A stretch of DNA of 17,524 nucleotides from an uncultured Collinsella sp. (GCA_900544645.1 UQWG01000040.1:1-17524), one strand, 5' to 3'. Shown: positions 1 through 8,488, numbered from the stretch's first letter. Translations and numbers: made by a program. Notes: generated from the letters alone by a model not told the origin.

Positions 1-6
1 AGGGCG

Positions 7-28
7 GAGGCGGGGCATGCCCCGCCTC
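7..28. terminator. GC-rich palindrome, possible terminator of an upstream gene
   Basis: Bases 8-27 are a perfect 20-base palindrome with GGCGGGG/CCCCGCC arms around CATG, and G7/C28 extend it by one pair. It is followed only by CTCTTAC, so it lacks the long T-run of a textbook intrinsic terminator. It could end a gene lying left of the window. The rest of 29-213 shows no gene; a promoter for ligA must lie there, but I cannot place its boxes with confidence. Confidence 0.4.
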
Positions 29-213
29 TTACACCACATCTCTGTGCGCTACCGTTCGTGCCTGATCCAGCTCTAGGATTTATACGTATCTGAACTAACT
101 GTCCGCCCCGGTCTGGCCGCTGCCGATTCGGTGCGGTTTGAGACCGCTATTCGGCCCCGTTGCGGCCGGTGGTACTCTAGTATCCGTTTGAAATCGAGCG
201 AAGGAGTGCCGCT

Positions 214-2442
214 ATGGAGCAATCGAGCCTGTTTGGTGACGGTGTGGACATCGATACCGAAACGCCCGCGAGTGCGGATGCCGCCGCGCCGACCGACGCC
301 CATGCCCAGGCGGCAGCGCGTGCGGCCGAGCTGCGCCACGAGCTCGATTACCACGCCTATCGCTACTACATGCTCGATGCGCCCGAGATCACGGACACCG
401 CCTTTGACAAAATGCTCGTTGAGCTGCAGGAAATCGAGGCCACCTACCCTGACCTGGTGACGCCCGACAGCTATACCCAGCGCGTGGGCGGCTACGTGAG
501 CGAGCAGTTTACGCCGGTCACGCACATGGCACGCATGTATTCCATGGACGATGCCATGGATCTGGACGAGCTCGACGCGTGGCTCCAACGAACCGAGGAT
601 GCGCTCGGCGCAGGTAGCGTCACCTATACCTGCGAGCTTAAGATCGACGGTCTGGGCGTGGCGCTTACCTACCAAAACGGCACCTTCGTGCGCGCGGCCA
701 CGCGCGGCGATGGCACCACGGGCGAGGACGTATCGCTCAATGTGCGTACCATCAAGGATGTGCCCATGCACCTGTCCGAGCCGGCGCTCGCCCACATGGG
801 CGCCGACCGCGAGCGCACCATCGAGGTACGCGGCGAGGTCTATATGCCCAAGGGTAGCTTTGTCCGCCTGAATGAAGAGGCCGATGCCGAGGGACGCGAC
901 CCCTTCGCCAACCCGCGCAACGCCGCCGCCGGCAGCCTGCGCCAAAAAGATTCCAAGATCACGGCGCGCCGCGATCTTGCCACCTTTATCTATGCCATCG
1001 CCGATACTGACCCACTGCATGTCCACAGCCAGCGCGAGTTTCTTGACTGGCTGCGCAGCGCCGGTTTTAGCGTCAACCCCAATGTGGCACGCTGCGCCAC
1101 GCCGGCCGAGGTTCACGAGTTCTGCGCCCAGGCGCTCGAGCACCGCGGCGATCTGGACTATGACATCGACGGCGTGGTCGTAAAGGTCGACAGCTTTCAG
1201 CAGCAGCTCGACCTGGGCTTTACCGCCCGCGCACCGCGCTGGGCCATCGCCTTTAAGTTTCCGCCCGAGGAAAAGCAGACCATCCTGCGCGAAATTCGCA
1301 TCCAGGTGGGCCGCACCGGTGTGCTCACGCCGGTCGCCGAGTTCGACCCGGTGACGGTCGCCGGCTCCACCATCGCGCGCGCCACGCTGCACAACATCGA
1401 CGAGATCCGCCGAAAAAACGTGCGCGAGGGCGACACTATCATCGTGCACAAGGCAGGCGACGTAATCCCCGAGGTCGTGGGCCCGGTGCTCGACAAGCGC
1501 CCGGCCGATTCGGTCGACTGGCAGATGCCCGAGGTCTGCCCCGTGTGCGGCAGCCCCGTGGTCCACGAGGACGGCGAGGTCGCCTACCGTTGCGTTTCCA
1601 TCGACTGCCCCGCGCAGCTCAAGGAGCGCCTGCTTCACTGGGTGAGCCGCGGCTGCATGGACGTCGATGGCCTAGGCGACGAGATCGTCGACAAGATGAT
1701 CACCGCCGGCCTGATCCACGATGTCGCGGACTTCTACCAGCTCACGGTCGACGACATCGCCGGCCTGGACACGGGCCGCGTGTACGCCAGCTCCAACAGC
1801 AAAAAGGGCGTCAAGAAGGGCGATCCCATTCCGGTAGGCCTCAAGACGGCCGAGAAAATTATCGCCGAGCTCAACAAGTCCAAGAGCCAGCCGCTCGGTC
1901 GCGTGCTGTTTGCCCTGGGCATCCGCCACGTGGGCAAGAGTGTGGGCGAGGTCATCGCCGAGCGATTCCTGTCGATCGACAAGCTCATCTTGGCGAGCGA
2001 AGAGGACATTGCCGAGTGTGAGGGCATCGGTCCCAAGATTGCGGCGAGCGTCAAGCGGTTCCTGGCCGTGCCCGAAAACCTTGCCGTGCTGGAGCGCCTG
2101 CGCCAGGCGGGCCTGTCGCTCGAGGTCGACTTGGGCGCCGCGCATGCACAAGCCGCAGCCGACGCGGGCGTGGCGGGCGAGCTCGCCGATGCACAACCGC
2201 TCGCGGGTCTGACCTTCGTGCTCACCGGCACGCTTGTCAACCGCACGCGCGACGAGGCGGGTGCGGCGCTCAAGGTACTCGGCGCCAAGGTTTCGGGCAG
2301 TGTTTCAAAGAAGACGAGCTACCTGGTCGCCGGCCCCAAAGCGGGCTCCAAGCTCACCAAGGCCGAGCAGCTGGGTGTGCCCGTGCTGGATGAGGCGGCA
2401 CTTGAACAGATTTTGGCGACGGGTAGGGTCCCGGAGGCATAA
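214..2442 (+). CDS. ligA: NAD+-dependent DNA ligase LigA
   Basis: This 742-residue protein seals nicks in double-stranded DNA during replication and repair, using NAD+ to form an enzyme-AMP intermediate. The N-terminal domain with the tyrosine pair YRYY (about 49-52) is followed by the adenylation motif ELKIDG with nucleophile K143, then an OB domain. A four-cysteine zinc site (C442, C445, C460, C465), helix-hairpin-helix repeats (about 480-620) and a C-terminal BRCT domain (about 661-735) complete the bacterial LigA order. The length exceeds the usual ~670 residues because of an acidic/Ala-rich N-terminal tail of about 35 residues, a Ser/Lys/Gly-rich insert near 521-540 and an Ala-rich linker before BRCT. 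The ATG at 214 has AAGGAG at 201-206, seven bases upstream. It faces the peptidase/lipoprotein pair, so it seems to be transcribed alone or with genes left of the window. Confidence 0.98.
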   Translation: MEQSSLFGDGVDIDTETPASADAAAPTDAHAQAAARAAELRHELDYHAYRYYMLDAPEITDTAFDKMLVELQEIEATYPDLVTPDSYTQRVGGYVSEQFTPVTHMARMYSMDDAMDLDELDAWLQRTEDALGAGSVTYTCELKIDGLGVALTYQNGTFVRAATRGDGTTGEDVSLNVRTIKDVPMHLSEPALAHMGADRERTIEVRGEVYMPKGSFVRLNEEADAEGRDPFANPRNAAAGSLRQKDSKITARRDLATFIYAIADTDPLHVHSQREFLDWLRSAGFSVNPNVARCATPAEVHEFCAQALEHRGDLDYDIDGVVVKVDSFQQQLDLGFTARAPRWAIAFKFPPEEKQTILREIRIQVGRTGVLTPVAEFDPVTVAGSTIARATLHNIDEIRRKNVREGDTIIVHKAGDVIPEVVGPVLDKRPADSVDWQMPEVCPVCGSPVVHEDGEVAYRCVSIDCPAQLKERLLHWVSRGCMDVDGLGDEIVDKMITAGLIHDVADFYQLTVDDIAGLDTGRVYASSNSKKGVKKGDPIPVGLKTAEKIIAELNKSKSQPLGRVLFALGIRHVGKSVGEVIAERFLSIDKLILASEEDIAECEGIGPKIAASVKRFLAVPENLAVLERLRQAGLSLEVDLGAAHAQAAADAGVAGELADAQPLAGLTFVLTGTLVNRTRDEAGAALKVLGAKVSGSVSKKTSYLVAGPKAGSKLTKAEQLGVPVLDEAALEQILATGRVPEA

Positions 2443-2447
2443 TGATT

Positions 2448-2483
2448 TGTTGAGGAACTGCGCAGAGGCTCAGCTCCTCAACA
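2448..2483. terminator. Hairpin between convergent ligA and lipoprotein genes
   Basis: TGTTGAGGA (2448-2456) pairs with TCCTCAACA (2475-2483). After an A-C mismatch, CTG/CAG adds three more pairs, leaving a 10-base loop. It starts five bases after the ligA stop and contains the stop of the leftward lipoprotein gene. Its position suits a shared bidirectional terminator, but neither side has a strong T-run, so the role is inferred from structure and placement. Confidence 0.5.
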
Positions 2484-2864
2484 TCTCCTTATAGTGTTTG
2501 CCTGTTCAATTTCGATATCGTTTCCCTCGTATGATCCAGATGCGTCTACCGACTCAAAGCGTGAGTAGGAAACTCTTGTCCCAACTTTGATTTGGGAAAG
2601 CTTGTCTTTGATTCGGCCAGATGAGGGGAATGTAATCCGGGTTTGCTTTCCAGCGTCGGTGTAGCGGGGACTGTTGTCTGTTTGGATTACGAGTTCCGTT
2701 CCCTCAATAGAATGAACGCTGCCGGCTCCAAAGACAAGGTAATCATCTCCTCCGCTATAGCGGGCTCTATCTGTGCATGAAGAAACGGATGCAAACATAG
2801 CGAAAATCACCAATATCGTAACCAGGGCAAAGGCCGTGGTGCCATAGCATTTTGATGGTGCCAT
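2478..2864 (-). CDS. Small predicted lipoprotein, function unknown
   Basis: This is a 128-residue protein I do not recognise. A hydrophobic segment (about 11-26) leads to a lipobox-like VSSC with the lipidation cysteine at C30, so it is probably anchored to the outer face of the membrane. The mature part alternates short hydrophobic strands with glycines (for example YLVFGAGSV, then ELVIQT, then VGTRVSY), which suggests a small beta-barrel or OB-like fold; this is inference. The ATG at 2864 lies five bases after the stop of the peptidase gene, so the two are probably translated together. A TTG at 2876 would add four residues and overlap the peptidase stop. The Shine-Dalgarno sequence is weak for either start. 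Like the peptidase, it is richer in A+T than the surrounding genes. A role as inhibitor, partner or anchor of the peptidase is possible but unproven. Confidence 0.7.
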   Translation of the reverse strand: MAPSKCYGTTAFALVTILVIFAMFASVSSCTDRARYSGGDDYLVFGAGSVHSIEGTELVIQTDNSPRYTDAGKQTRITFPSSGRIKDKLSQIKVGTRVSYSRFESVDASGSYEGNDIEIEQANTIRRC

Positions 2865-2869
2865 CCGGT

Positions 2870-4042
2870 CTACCAAAAGACTGTTCCGTTCAATTTGACC
2901 ATATTGGGCGTTGCATAGTTAATCGCTCGGGGATAAGTGTTCCATCCGTCGAATACTTCGAGCCACTGCAGTTCGATGCCAGAGCTTCCATTATGCCCAG
3001 TAAAATAGCCAGTTACCGTGACTGTATGACCTGATAGCTCGACGGATCCTTCACTGTTTCGGCTGTTGATCCACATATGATACAAGCCGATATTCCCTTG
3101 ATCGATAGTTGCTCTGTACTGAGCGAATTGAGGCTGATAACCGAAAAATTGAGTATTAAGTGCTCTACCCTTTTGAGCGGCAAGACTTTTAAACGGAACA
3201 ATTCCATCTGGGATGATCGTGCTTCCGTACTCGACGCCCTGATCATTGGTCTTATACGTTGTTGTGCCAGTGACGTTCCATATTTCTTTATAATAATCGG
3301 GATTAAATTGATTAGCGTTTGAACTGGTGAGACCGTAATGCATTGATACAGCGTACAAGGCAGAAACGACGCATGCATACTTATTAGTGCGGGCTTCAAC
3401 TAATGATTCCGAGACTCCTCGGAACGGTATTCCGTTTAAATCGTCTATTTGGAAATGCAACATCAAGTCATCTTCATTGATAATGACTGCATCCCATGAA
3501 GTTGGGTTATTGCTTTGAGGTGCTATACCCTTTTCGGTGACAATTGGGACAGACCGTATATTGTTATAGTTGGTTACACAGTCTCTAGTTCCTGGCACCA
3601 AAGTTCCATATTCAATATCGTTGTACGAAATTAGTACGGTTGGGTTTGTGGCCTGTTGGCCGGAATAAGTTGAAATGGCGTTTGATAGAGAAGCTGAAAT
3701 CGGAAGAATGGTATCGCCGAGGGTTATCTCCTTCAGAAGCCCAGGATATGATGCGTCAAGTATTAAATAACCGTAAGGGCTTCCTTCCCTTGTGACACTG
3801 ATTTCATAGCCACAGATAAGGCCGATTTGTTGGCATACGGGAACGATTTGCTCGATCTCTAAGTTCGCGGATCCGTCGACGATGGGCAACAGGGAAAGCG
3901 CGTAGTCTTGTGCTAGGTCTGATGTAAAAGCGACGGATGAGTTTGAGTCGGCAGCGAATACTCTTGTTGGGCGTGACGCGGATAAGCCGATGATCGAGGC
4001 TAGGCCGAGAAGAAACGAGCGACGTGATTGAACTCTGGGCAT
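2870..4042 (-). CDS. Tat-exported papain-like cysteine peptidase (C39/C10-like)
   Basis: This 390-residue protein starts with a twin-arginine signal (SRRSFLLG, residues 6-13, then a hydrophobic run) and a likely cleavage site after VFA at residue 30, so it should be exported folded. Residues about 40-200 look like a propeptide region; GYLILD (91-96) resembles strands in streptopain-type prodomains. The C-terminal part carries papain-like landmarks in order: C224 in YACVVSALY, H339 in GHTVTVTGY, and D365 in VFDGW. These fit a Cys-His-Asp arrangement as in C39-type and C10-type peptidases. The fold is inferred and substrates cannot be told. The ATG at 4042 has AGGAG five bases upstream. Base composition is clearly lower in G+C than ligA or the efflux genes, which suggests later acquisition. 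The lipoprotein gene follows directly in the same transcript. Confidence 0.7.
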   Translation of the reverse strand: MPRVQSRRSFLLGLASIIGLSASRPTRVFAADSNSSVAFTSDLAQDYALSLLPIVDGSANLEIEQIVPVCQQIGLICGYEISVTREGSPYGYLILDASYPGLLKEITLGDTILPISASLSNAISTYSGQQATNPTVLISYNDIEYGTLVPGTRDCVTNYNNIRSVPIVTEKGIAPQSNNPTSWDAVIINEDDLMLHFQIDDLNGIPFRGVSESLVEARTNKYACVVSALYAVSMHYGLTSSNANQFNPDYYKEIWNVTGTTTYKTNDQGVEYGSTIIPDGIVPFKSLAAQKGRALNTQFFGYQPQFAQYRATIDQGNIGLYHMWINSRNSEGSVELSGHTVTVTGYFTGHNGSSGIELQWLEVFDGWNTYPRAINYATPNMVKLNGTVFW

Positions 4043-4091
4043 AATGTCTCCTGCCTATGGGGGGGCAATATGCTGTCATTTTATTTGCTAC

Positions 4092-4121
4092 ATAATACAA
4101 TCTAATTCGGATTAAGGTAAA
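4092..4121 (-). promoter_or_regulatory. Candidate promoter of the peptidase-lipoprotein pair
   Basis: On the minus strand, TTTACC (plus 4116-4121) and TATTAT (plus 4092-4097) are separated by 18 bases, matching 4/6 and 5/6 of the -35 and -10 consensus. The start site would fall near 4085, giving a leader of about 43 bases that includes a run of seven C (plus-strand G, 4059-4065) before the AGGAG. In an A+T-rich gap such matches arise easily, so confidence is moderate. Confidence 0.4.
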
Positions 4122-4151
4122 TGGATGGAATTGCTCGATAAATGGTAGTGA

Positions 4152-4991
4152 TTAGCGGACCGGTATCGCGATCCTCGTCACATACGCCCCCGGGTCGTCG
4201 CTGATGATGTCGTCGATCAGGGCGATCTCGCGCGAGGGACCGGCGGGTGTCAGGTTGCGCTCGCGCATATAGCTGAGCAGCTGCTCATAGCGTGGGGTTG
4301 CTTGCCCGTGCGTGCCGCGAAAGCTAATGGTCAGGCAGCGCGCGGCGGGTCGCGTCTCGAGGTCGCCCACGTAATCATCGGTGTCATCGAGCAGCAAAAA
4401 GACCTCGTCGTAGCCATCAAAGTCGCCGGCGGCGAGGCGCTCGGCGCTAATCCCAACGCCCAAGTTGCCCAGAAAGACAAAGGTCTCGTGCTGGCCCTTC
4501 TGCAGCTGACGAATCTGCCACTCCAGCGCATAGGCGTCGGTAGGCTTGACGCGTTCGCGCAATACGGCGCAGCGAAGCTCGGGCGCATCGATTGCGCAAA
4601 TGGTATCGAGCTCGGTGTTCAGGGCATTGTGAAGCAGGGCAAGCCGGTTGTCGATCTTGCGCGACACGCGCTCCAGCTCGCGGCGCTTGCGCTCGATGAG
4701 CTCCTGCTGCTGAGCCAGCTGCCGCTGCATAAGGTTCACGTCGCGCGTGGTCACAAACTCACGGATTAGCGCGAGCGGCAAGTCGAGAACACGCAGGTGG
4801 CTGATGGTGTTGAGAGTGGAGAGCTGCCGCGATCCGTAGTAGCGGTACCCACTCGCCGGATCGATGTGTGCCGGGTCCAGCAAGCCCATCTGCTCGTAAT
4901 GGCGCAACGTGCCCACGCTTAGGTTAAACAAGCGCGCCACCTCGCCAATGCGGAGCAGACCCTCGGTATGTTCAGTTGGCGAGTCGGTCAT
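4152..4991 (-). CDS. MerR-family regulator with GyrI-like effector domain
   Basis: This 279-residue protein has a MerR winged-helix domain at residues 12-80 (LLRIGEVARLFNLSVGTLRHYE, split here as LLRIGEVARLF and NLSVGTLRHYE), ending in the typical GYRYY wing. A coiled coil of the dimerisation type follows (about 85-120, rich in Gln, Glu, Arg and Leu). The C-terminal half resembles the effector-binding domains of BmrR/GyrI-like proteins, which bind hydrophobic cations or drugs. GAAAGGAG lies seven bases before the ATG at 4991. The gene sits 61 bases downstream of the MATE pump in the same direction, so it is probably the pump's own regulator, acting at the MerR-type promoter near 6440-6470 and thereby controlling itself. 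The ligand is unknown. Confidence 0.9.
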   Translation of the reverse strand: MTDSPTEHTEGLLRIGEVARLFNLSVGTLRHYEQMGLLDPAHIDPASGYRYYGSRQLSTLNTISHLRVLDLPLALIREFVTTRDVNLMQRQLAQQQELIERKRRELERVSRKIDNRLALLHNALNTELDTICAIDAPELRCAVLRERVKPTDAYALEWQIRQLQKGQHETFVFLGNLGVGISAERLAAGDFDGYDEVFLLLDDTDDYVGDLETRPAARCLTISFRGTHGQATPRYEQLLSYMRERNLTPAGPSREIALIDDIISDDPGAYVTRIAIPVR

Positions 4992-5052
4992 GGCGCCGCT
5001 CCTTTCAATGGACGGGGAAGGGGCGCCGAGGTCGTACGACGCAAACGATCCT

Positions 5053-6399
5053 CTACGCCATCAGCTTGTCAAAAGCTCCGCGGCGGTTGAGTACGGTAAA
5101 TGCCATCACGCAAATGACTGCCGACAAAATCGATCCGCACGGCGAGGCGATGCCCATGGGAAACAGCGTGTTGGAATAGGCGTTCGACAGCAGCCACGCG
5201 CCCGGCACGCGAATGAGCGCCACGGCCAGCACGTTGTGCGCAAAGCCGATGTAGCTCTTGCCGTACGCAGCGAAAAAGCCGCTAAAGCAAATGTGGATGC
5301 CGGCAAAGATTGCGTCGAAAATGTAGCTGCGCATATAGCCGGTACCGGCCGCGACCACTGTAGCGTCCTTGGCAAAAAAGCCGATAAACGCCGGCGCCAC
5401 CAGCCACATCAGCGCTGTGATCAGGCAGCCATACACTACCGAGATCGTCATGGCATCTTTGAGTACCTGACGTGCACGATCGCCCTTGCCTGCGCCGGCG
5501 TTTTGCGCCGTGAGTGCGCTGACGGTGGCGCCCATGGAGCTCGGCACAATGAACAAGAAGCTGATCATCTTCTCGACCAGGCCCACGGCGGCGGCGTCGA
5601 CGAGTCCTCGGTGGTTGGCGATGACGGTGATAAACATAAACGCCACCTGGATGCAGCCGTCCTGCACGGCCACGGGCACGCCGATCTTAAGAATGCTGCC
5701 GAGCACCTCGGGCTGGGGGCGCAGGTCGCTGCGCTTAACGTGGATGTTCGTGCGACGGCTCTTAAGCCACACGAGCGCGAGGGCAACGCTGGCTGTCTGC
5801 GCGGTCACCGTGCCGAGCGCCGCGCCCACGGGGCCGAGCCCCATGTGGCCGATAAACAGAAAGTCGAGCGCGATGTTGATGATGCATGCCACGCCGATCA
5901 CGTACATGGGCGAGCGTGAATCGCCCAGCCCGCGAAAGATGGCCGAAAGAATGTTGTACGCGGCGATAAAGGGAATGCCGATAAAGCAGATACGCAGGTA
6001 GGCGGCAGTGCCTTCGACTGCCTCGGCCGGCGTGCCAATGAGCGCCACGATCTGCGGGCACAGTGCGAGCAGGACAGCGGCCAGTACCACCGAGACAGCC
6101 ATAAAGAGTGTAATGGTGTTGCCGATGGCGGTCTCGGCGCGGTCGAAGCGGCGCGAACCCACGGCGTGGCCGACGATGACCGTCGTTCCCATGGCCAGGC
6201 CCACGAGCGTCACGGTAATGATATAGAGCGTCTGCGCGCCATTGCCCACGGCGGTGATGCCGGCGGCGCCGCTAAACTGCCCCATCATGTACAGGTCGGC
6301 CATGCCGTAGAGCATCTGCAAAAAGTACGAGAGCATATAGGGCAGGGCAAAGACCGCGATGGTCTTAAGGACATTGCCGCGTGTGAGGTCGTGTTCCAT
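5053..6399 (-). CDS. MATE-family multidrug efflux transporter
   Basis: This is a 448-residue integral membrane protein, the normal length for MATE pumps, with about twelve hydrophobic segments in two similar halves. MATE pumps expel cationic drugs or metabolites in exchange for Na+ or H+. Family-like stretches include ALPYMLSYFLQMLYGMADL near the N-terminus, GLGDSRSPMY in the first half, and SSMGATVSALTAQNAGAGK in the second. An open frame extends upstream to 6534, but I chose the ATG at 6399 (MEHDLTRGN) because MATE proteins begin at about this point and because the MerR-type promoter lies inside the longer frame. The ribosome-binding site is weak. The downstream merR-type gene is probably co-transcribed and suggests drug-induced expression. 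Confidence 0.93.
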   Translation of the reverse strand: MEHDLTRGNVLKTIAVFALPYMLSYFLQMLYGMADLYMMGQFSGAAGITAVGNGAQTLYIITVTLVGLAMGTTVIVGHAVGSRRFDRAETAIGNTITLFMAVSVVLAAVLLALCPQIVALIGTPAEAVEGTAAYLRICFIGIPFIAAYNILSAIFRGLGDSRSPMYVIGVACIINIALDFLFIGHMGLGPVGAALGTVTAQTASVALALVWLKSRRTNIHVKRSDLRPQPEVLGSILKIGVPVAVQDGCIQVAFMFITVIANHRGLVDAAAVGLVEKMISFLFIVPSSMGATVSALTAQNAGAGKGDRARQVLKDAMTISVVYGCLITALMWLVAPAFIGFFAKDATVVAAGTGYMRSYIFDAIFAGIHICFSGFFAAYGKSYIGFAHNVLAVALIRVPGAWLLSNAYSNTLFPMGIASPCGSILSAVICVMAFTVLNRRGAFDKLMA

Positions 6400-6439
6400 G
6401 GGCGGGGCTTTCTGGCTGGGTTTGTTTACGTACCAGTGT

Positions 6440-6470
6440 AGTGAAAACCCTACAACGATTGTAGAGTCAA
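6440..6470 (-). promoter_or_regulatory. MerR-type promoter/operator of the MATE-regulator operon
   Basis: On the minus strand, a -35 TTGACT (plus 6465-6470) and a -10-like TTCACT (plus 6440-6445) are separated by exactly 19 bases. The spacer contains the inverted repeat CTACAA-CGA-TTGTAG (plus 6450-6464). An overlong 19-20 bp spacer with a centred dyad is the signature of promoters activated by MerR-family proteins, which untwist the spacer. The -10 matches only 3/6, as expected for a promoter needing activation. The start site would be about 30 bases before the MATE ATG. Confidence 0.75.
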
Positions 6471-6589
6471 GGTTTATGTTGGCAGTGGGGCGAAATAAGT
6501 CACGCGCACCATTATTCCGAGTGAATATGGACACACGTCACGAGAACTCGCCGCCGGCGCTAACCTTGCAGAAAACGATTTCGGAATAC

Positions 6590-6617
6590 TTGACACCATT
6601 ATTCGGCGCGCAATAAT
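6590..6617 (+). promoter_or_regulatory. Candidate promoter of the ABC exporter operon
   Basis: TTGACA at 6590-6595 (6/6) is followed after 16 bases by AATAAT at 6612-6617 (5/6). This gives a leader of about 35 bases before the GTG start at 6659. The 11-base direct repeat CACCATTATTC occurs at 6507-6517 and again at 6594-6604 inside the spacer, so it might be an operator, though that is weak evidence. Confidence 0.6.
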
Positions 6618-6658
6618 ACGTGCGTTTGCGAACAACGTTTGATGGGGGTTGAACCTGC

Positions 6659-8488
6659 GTGCGCAATCTCAAAATACTGTTTTCCTATCTAGGGGCATAC
6701 CGTCGCGATGCCATCCTCGGCGTGTTCTTTGTGTCGGTCGAGACGGTGCTCGAGCTGTTTATCCCAGTCATCATGGCCAACATCATCGATGTGGGCGTGC
6801 CTGCGGGTGATATCAACTACATGCTGCTGCAGGGGTCGTACATGTTGGTGTGCGCTGCGCTTTCGCTGGTACTGGGCTTGGGTTATGCACACACGTCCGC
6901 CCGCGTTGCCTCGGGCCTAGGCGCTAACCTGCGCGAGGCTGAGTACAAAAAGATTCAGACGCTCGCTTTTGGTAACCTGGACAACTACGACGCCAGCTCG
7001 CTCGTCACCCGCATGACCACGGACATCACCGTTATCCAAAATGCTGTGGGCAACGGCTTTCGCCCTATGGTGCGCGGCCCGGTGACGCTTATCGTCGGCC
7101 TTATCTACGCGCTGATGCTGTCGCGCCCGCTCGCCACCGTCTTTGCGATCATCTTGCCCGTGCTGGCAATCGTACTGGGCGCCATCACCTATCGCGTCAG
7201 TCCGCTCTACCGCCAACTCCAGGCCTCGATGGACCACCTCAACGGCGTGGTACAGGAAGACCTCACCGCCGTGCGTGCCGTCAAGGCCTACGTTCGTACC
7301 GAGCACGAGGAGGCCAAGTTCGACACCGTCAATACCGAGCTCGCGCGCACTGCGACGAAGACCTTTGGCAACGCGGTGCTCAACCTGCCGGTGTTTCAGC
7401 TGTCGATGTACGTGGCTGCGCTCTCCATCCTGTGGATTGGCGGCCGCATGATTCTCGCCGGCAAGCTGGGCGTGGGCTCGCTCACGGGCTTTATGAGCTA
7501 CGTGCTGCTGATCATGAATTCGCTCATGATGATTTCTAACGTGTTTTTGCTGCTCACGCGCGCTCTCACGAGTGTGGGCCGTATCGCCGAGGTGCTCGAT
7601 GAGGAACCCTTTATCGCCAACCCCGCGGGAGACCTCGCGATTGCGGCGCCAGCGGACGGCAGTATCGAGTTTCGCGACGTTTCCTTTAAATACCGCGCGG
7701 ATGCAGCCGAGGATGTGCTCCAGCATATCGACCTTCGCATCGAGAGCGGCTCGACGGTGGGCATCCTCGGCGGCACGGGCTCGGGCAAGAGCTCGCTTGT
7801 GCAGCTGATTGCGCGCCTGTACGACGCCACCGAAGGCGCCGTGCTTGTGGGCGGACACGACGTGCGCGACTACGACCTCGCCGCCTTGCGCGACGCTGTG
7901 GGCATTGTGCTGCAAAAGAATGTGCTGTTTACGGGTACCGTGCGCGAGAACCTGCAGTGGGGCAATCCGCAGGCGTCGGACGATGAGCTCCTCGCGGCTT
8001 GCCGCGCGGCGTGCGTGGACGAGTTCCTTGATCGCATCGGCGGGCTGGACGGCGAGTTGGGCCAAGGCGGCGCCGGTGTCTCGGGTGGCCAGAAGCAACG
8101 CCTGTGCATCGCGCGCACGCTGCTCAAGCATCCGCGCGTGCTCATTTTTGATGACTCCACCAGCGCGGTCGATATGGCGACCGACGCTAAGATTCGCGAG
8201 CACATCGCCCGGATTTCCGATACGACCGTGCTCATCATCGCCCAGCGCATCGCGAGTGTCATGGATGCCGATCGCATTGTGGTGTTGGACGACGGTCGTG
8301 TCCACGGCGTGGGCACGCACGAGGAGCTGCTGGCGGGCGACAACATCTACCAGGAGATTTACGCCTCGCAGATGGAGTTTGCGGGGAACGCGGACGCCGG
8401 CGACGGCTGCGACGATGGCTGCGCGAATGATCCGTTCTCCTCCGTCCCCAGCAGATCACCCTTGGAAGGGGGTGAGTGCCATGCCTAA
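6659..8488 (+). CDS. ABC exporter half-transporter, degenerate ATP-site subunit
   Basis: This 609-residue protein has the transmembrane-then-ATPase order of a type IV (B-family) ABC exporter: six membrane helices to about 310 and a nucleotide-binding domain from about 335. Walker A is GGTGSGKSS (371-379) and the signature is VSGGQ (474-478). Walker B is VLIFDD, so the catalytic glutamate is Asp (D499), and the switch histidine is Gln (Q529). Those changes mark the non-catalytic half of heterodimeric exporters such as TM287/288-type pumps. The GTG at 6659 is preceded by GGGGG at 6644-6648; no better start is visible. The 3' end overlaps the next gene by eight bases, so the two subunits are made together. 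The export substrate (drug, lipid or peptide) cannot be read from the sequence. Confidence 0.93.
   Translation: MRNLKILFSYLGAYRRDAILGVFFVSVETVLELFIPVIMANIIDVGVPAGDINYMLLQGSYMLVCAALSLVLGLGYAHTSARVASGLGANLREAEYKKIQTLAFGNLDNYDASSLVTRMTTDITVIQNAVGNGFRPMVRGPVTLIVGLIYALMLSRPLATVFAIILPVLAIVLGAITYRVSPLYRQLQASMDHLNGVVQEDLTAVRAVKAYVRTEHEEAKFDTVNTELARTATKTFGNAVLNLPVFQLSMYVAALSILWIGGRMILAGKLGVGSLTGFMSYVLLIMNSLMMISNVFLLLTRALTSVGRIAEVLDEEPFIANPAGDLAIAAPADGSIEFRDVSFKYRADAAEDVLQHIDLRIESGSTVGILGGTGSGKSSLVQLIARLYDATEGAVLVGGHDVRDYDLAALRDAVGIVLQKNVLFTGTVRENLQWGNPQASDDELLAACRAACVDEFLDRIGGLDGELGQGGAGVSGGQKQRLCIARTLLKHPRVLIFDDSTSAVDMATDAKIREHIARISDTTVLIIAQRIASVMDADRIVVLDDGRVHGVGTHEELLAGDNIYQEIYASQMEFAGNADAGDGCDDGCANDPFSSVPSRSPLEGGECHA

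Noticed and set aside
73..1638. Long antisense frame over ligA (521 codons)
   Set aside because: It is a shadow of high-GC codon use in ligA and resembles no family. The same applies to the long antisense frames at 6917-8320, 8259-10358 and 15593-16945 and to the frame at 4909-5919.
6400..6534. N-terminal extension of the MATE pump
   Set aside because: It would place the MerR-type promoter inside the coding region, and MATE proteins start near residue MEHDL.
7809..8480. Upstream extension of the second ABC gene
   Set aside because: The frame stays open but encodes Arg/Ala/Ser-rich text with no domain and lies within the first ABC gene. The ATG at 8481 with its ribosome-binding site fits the family.
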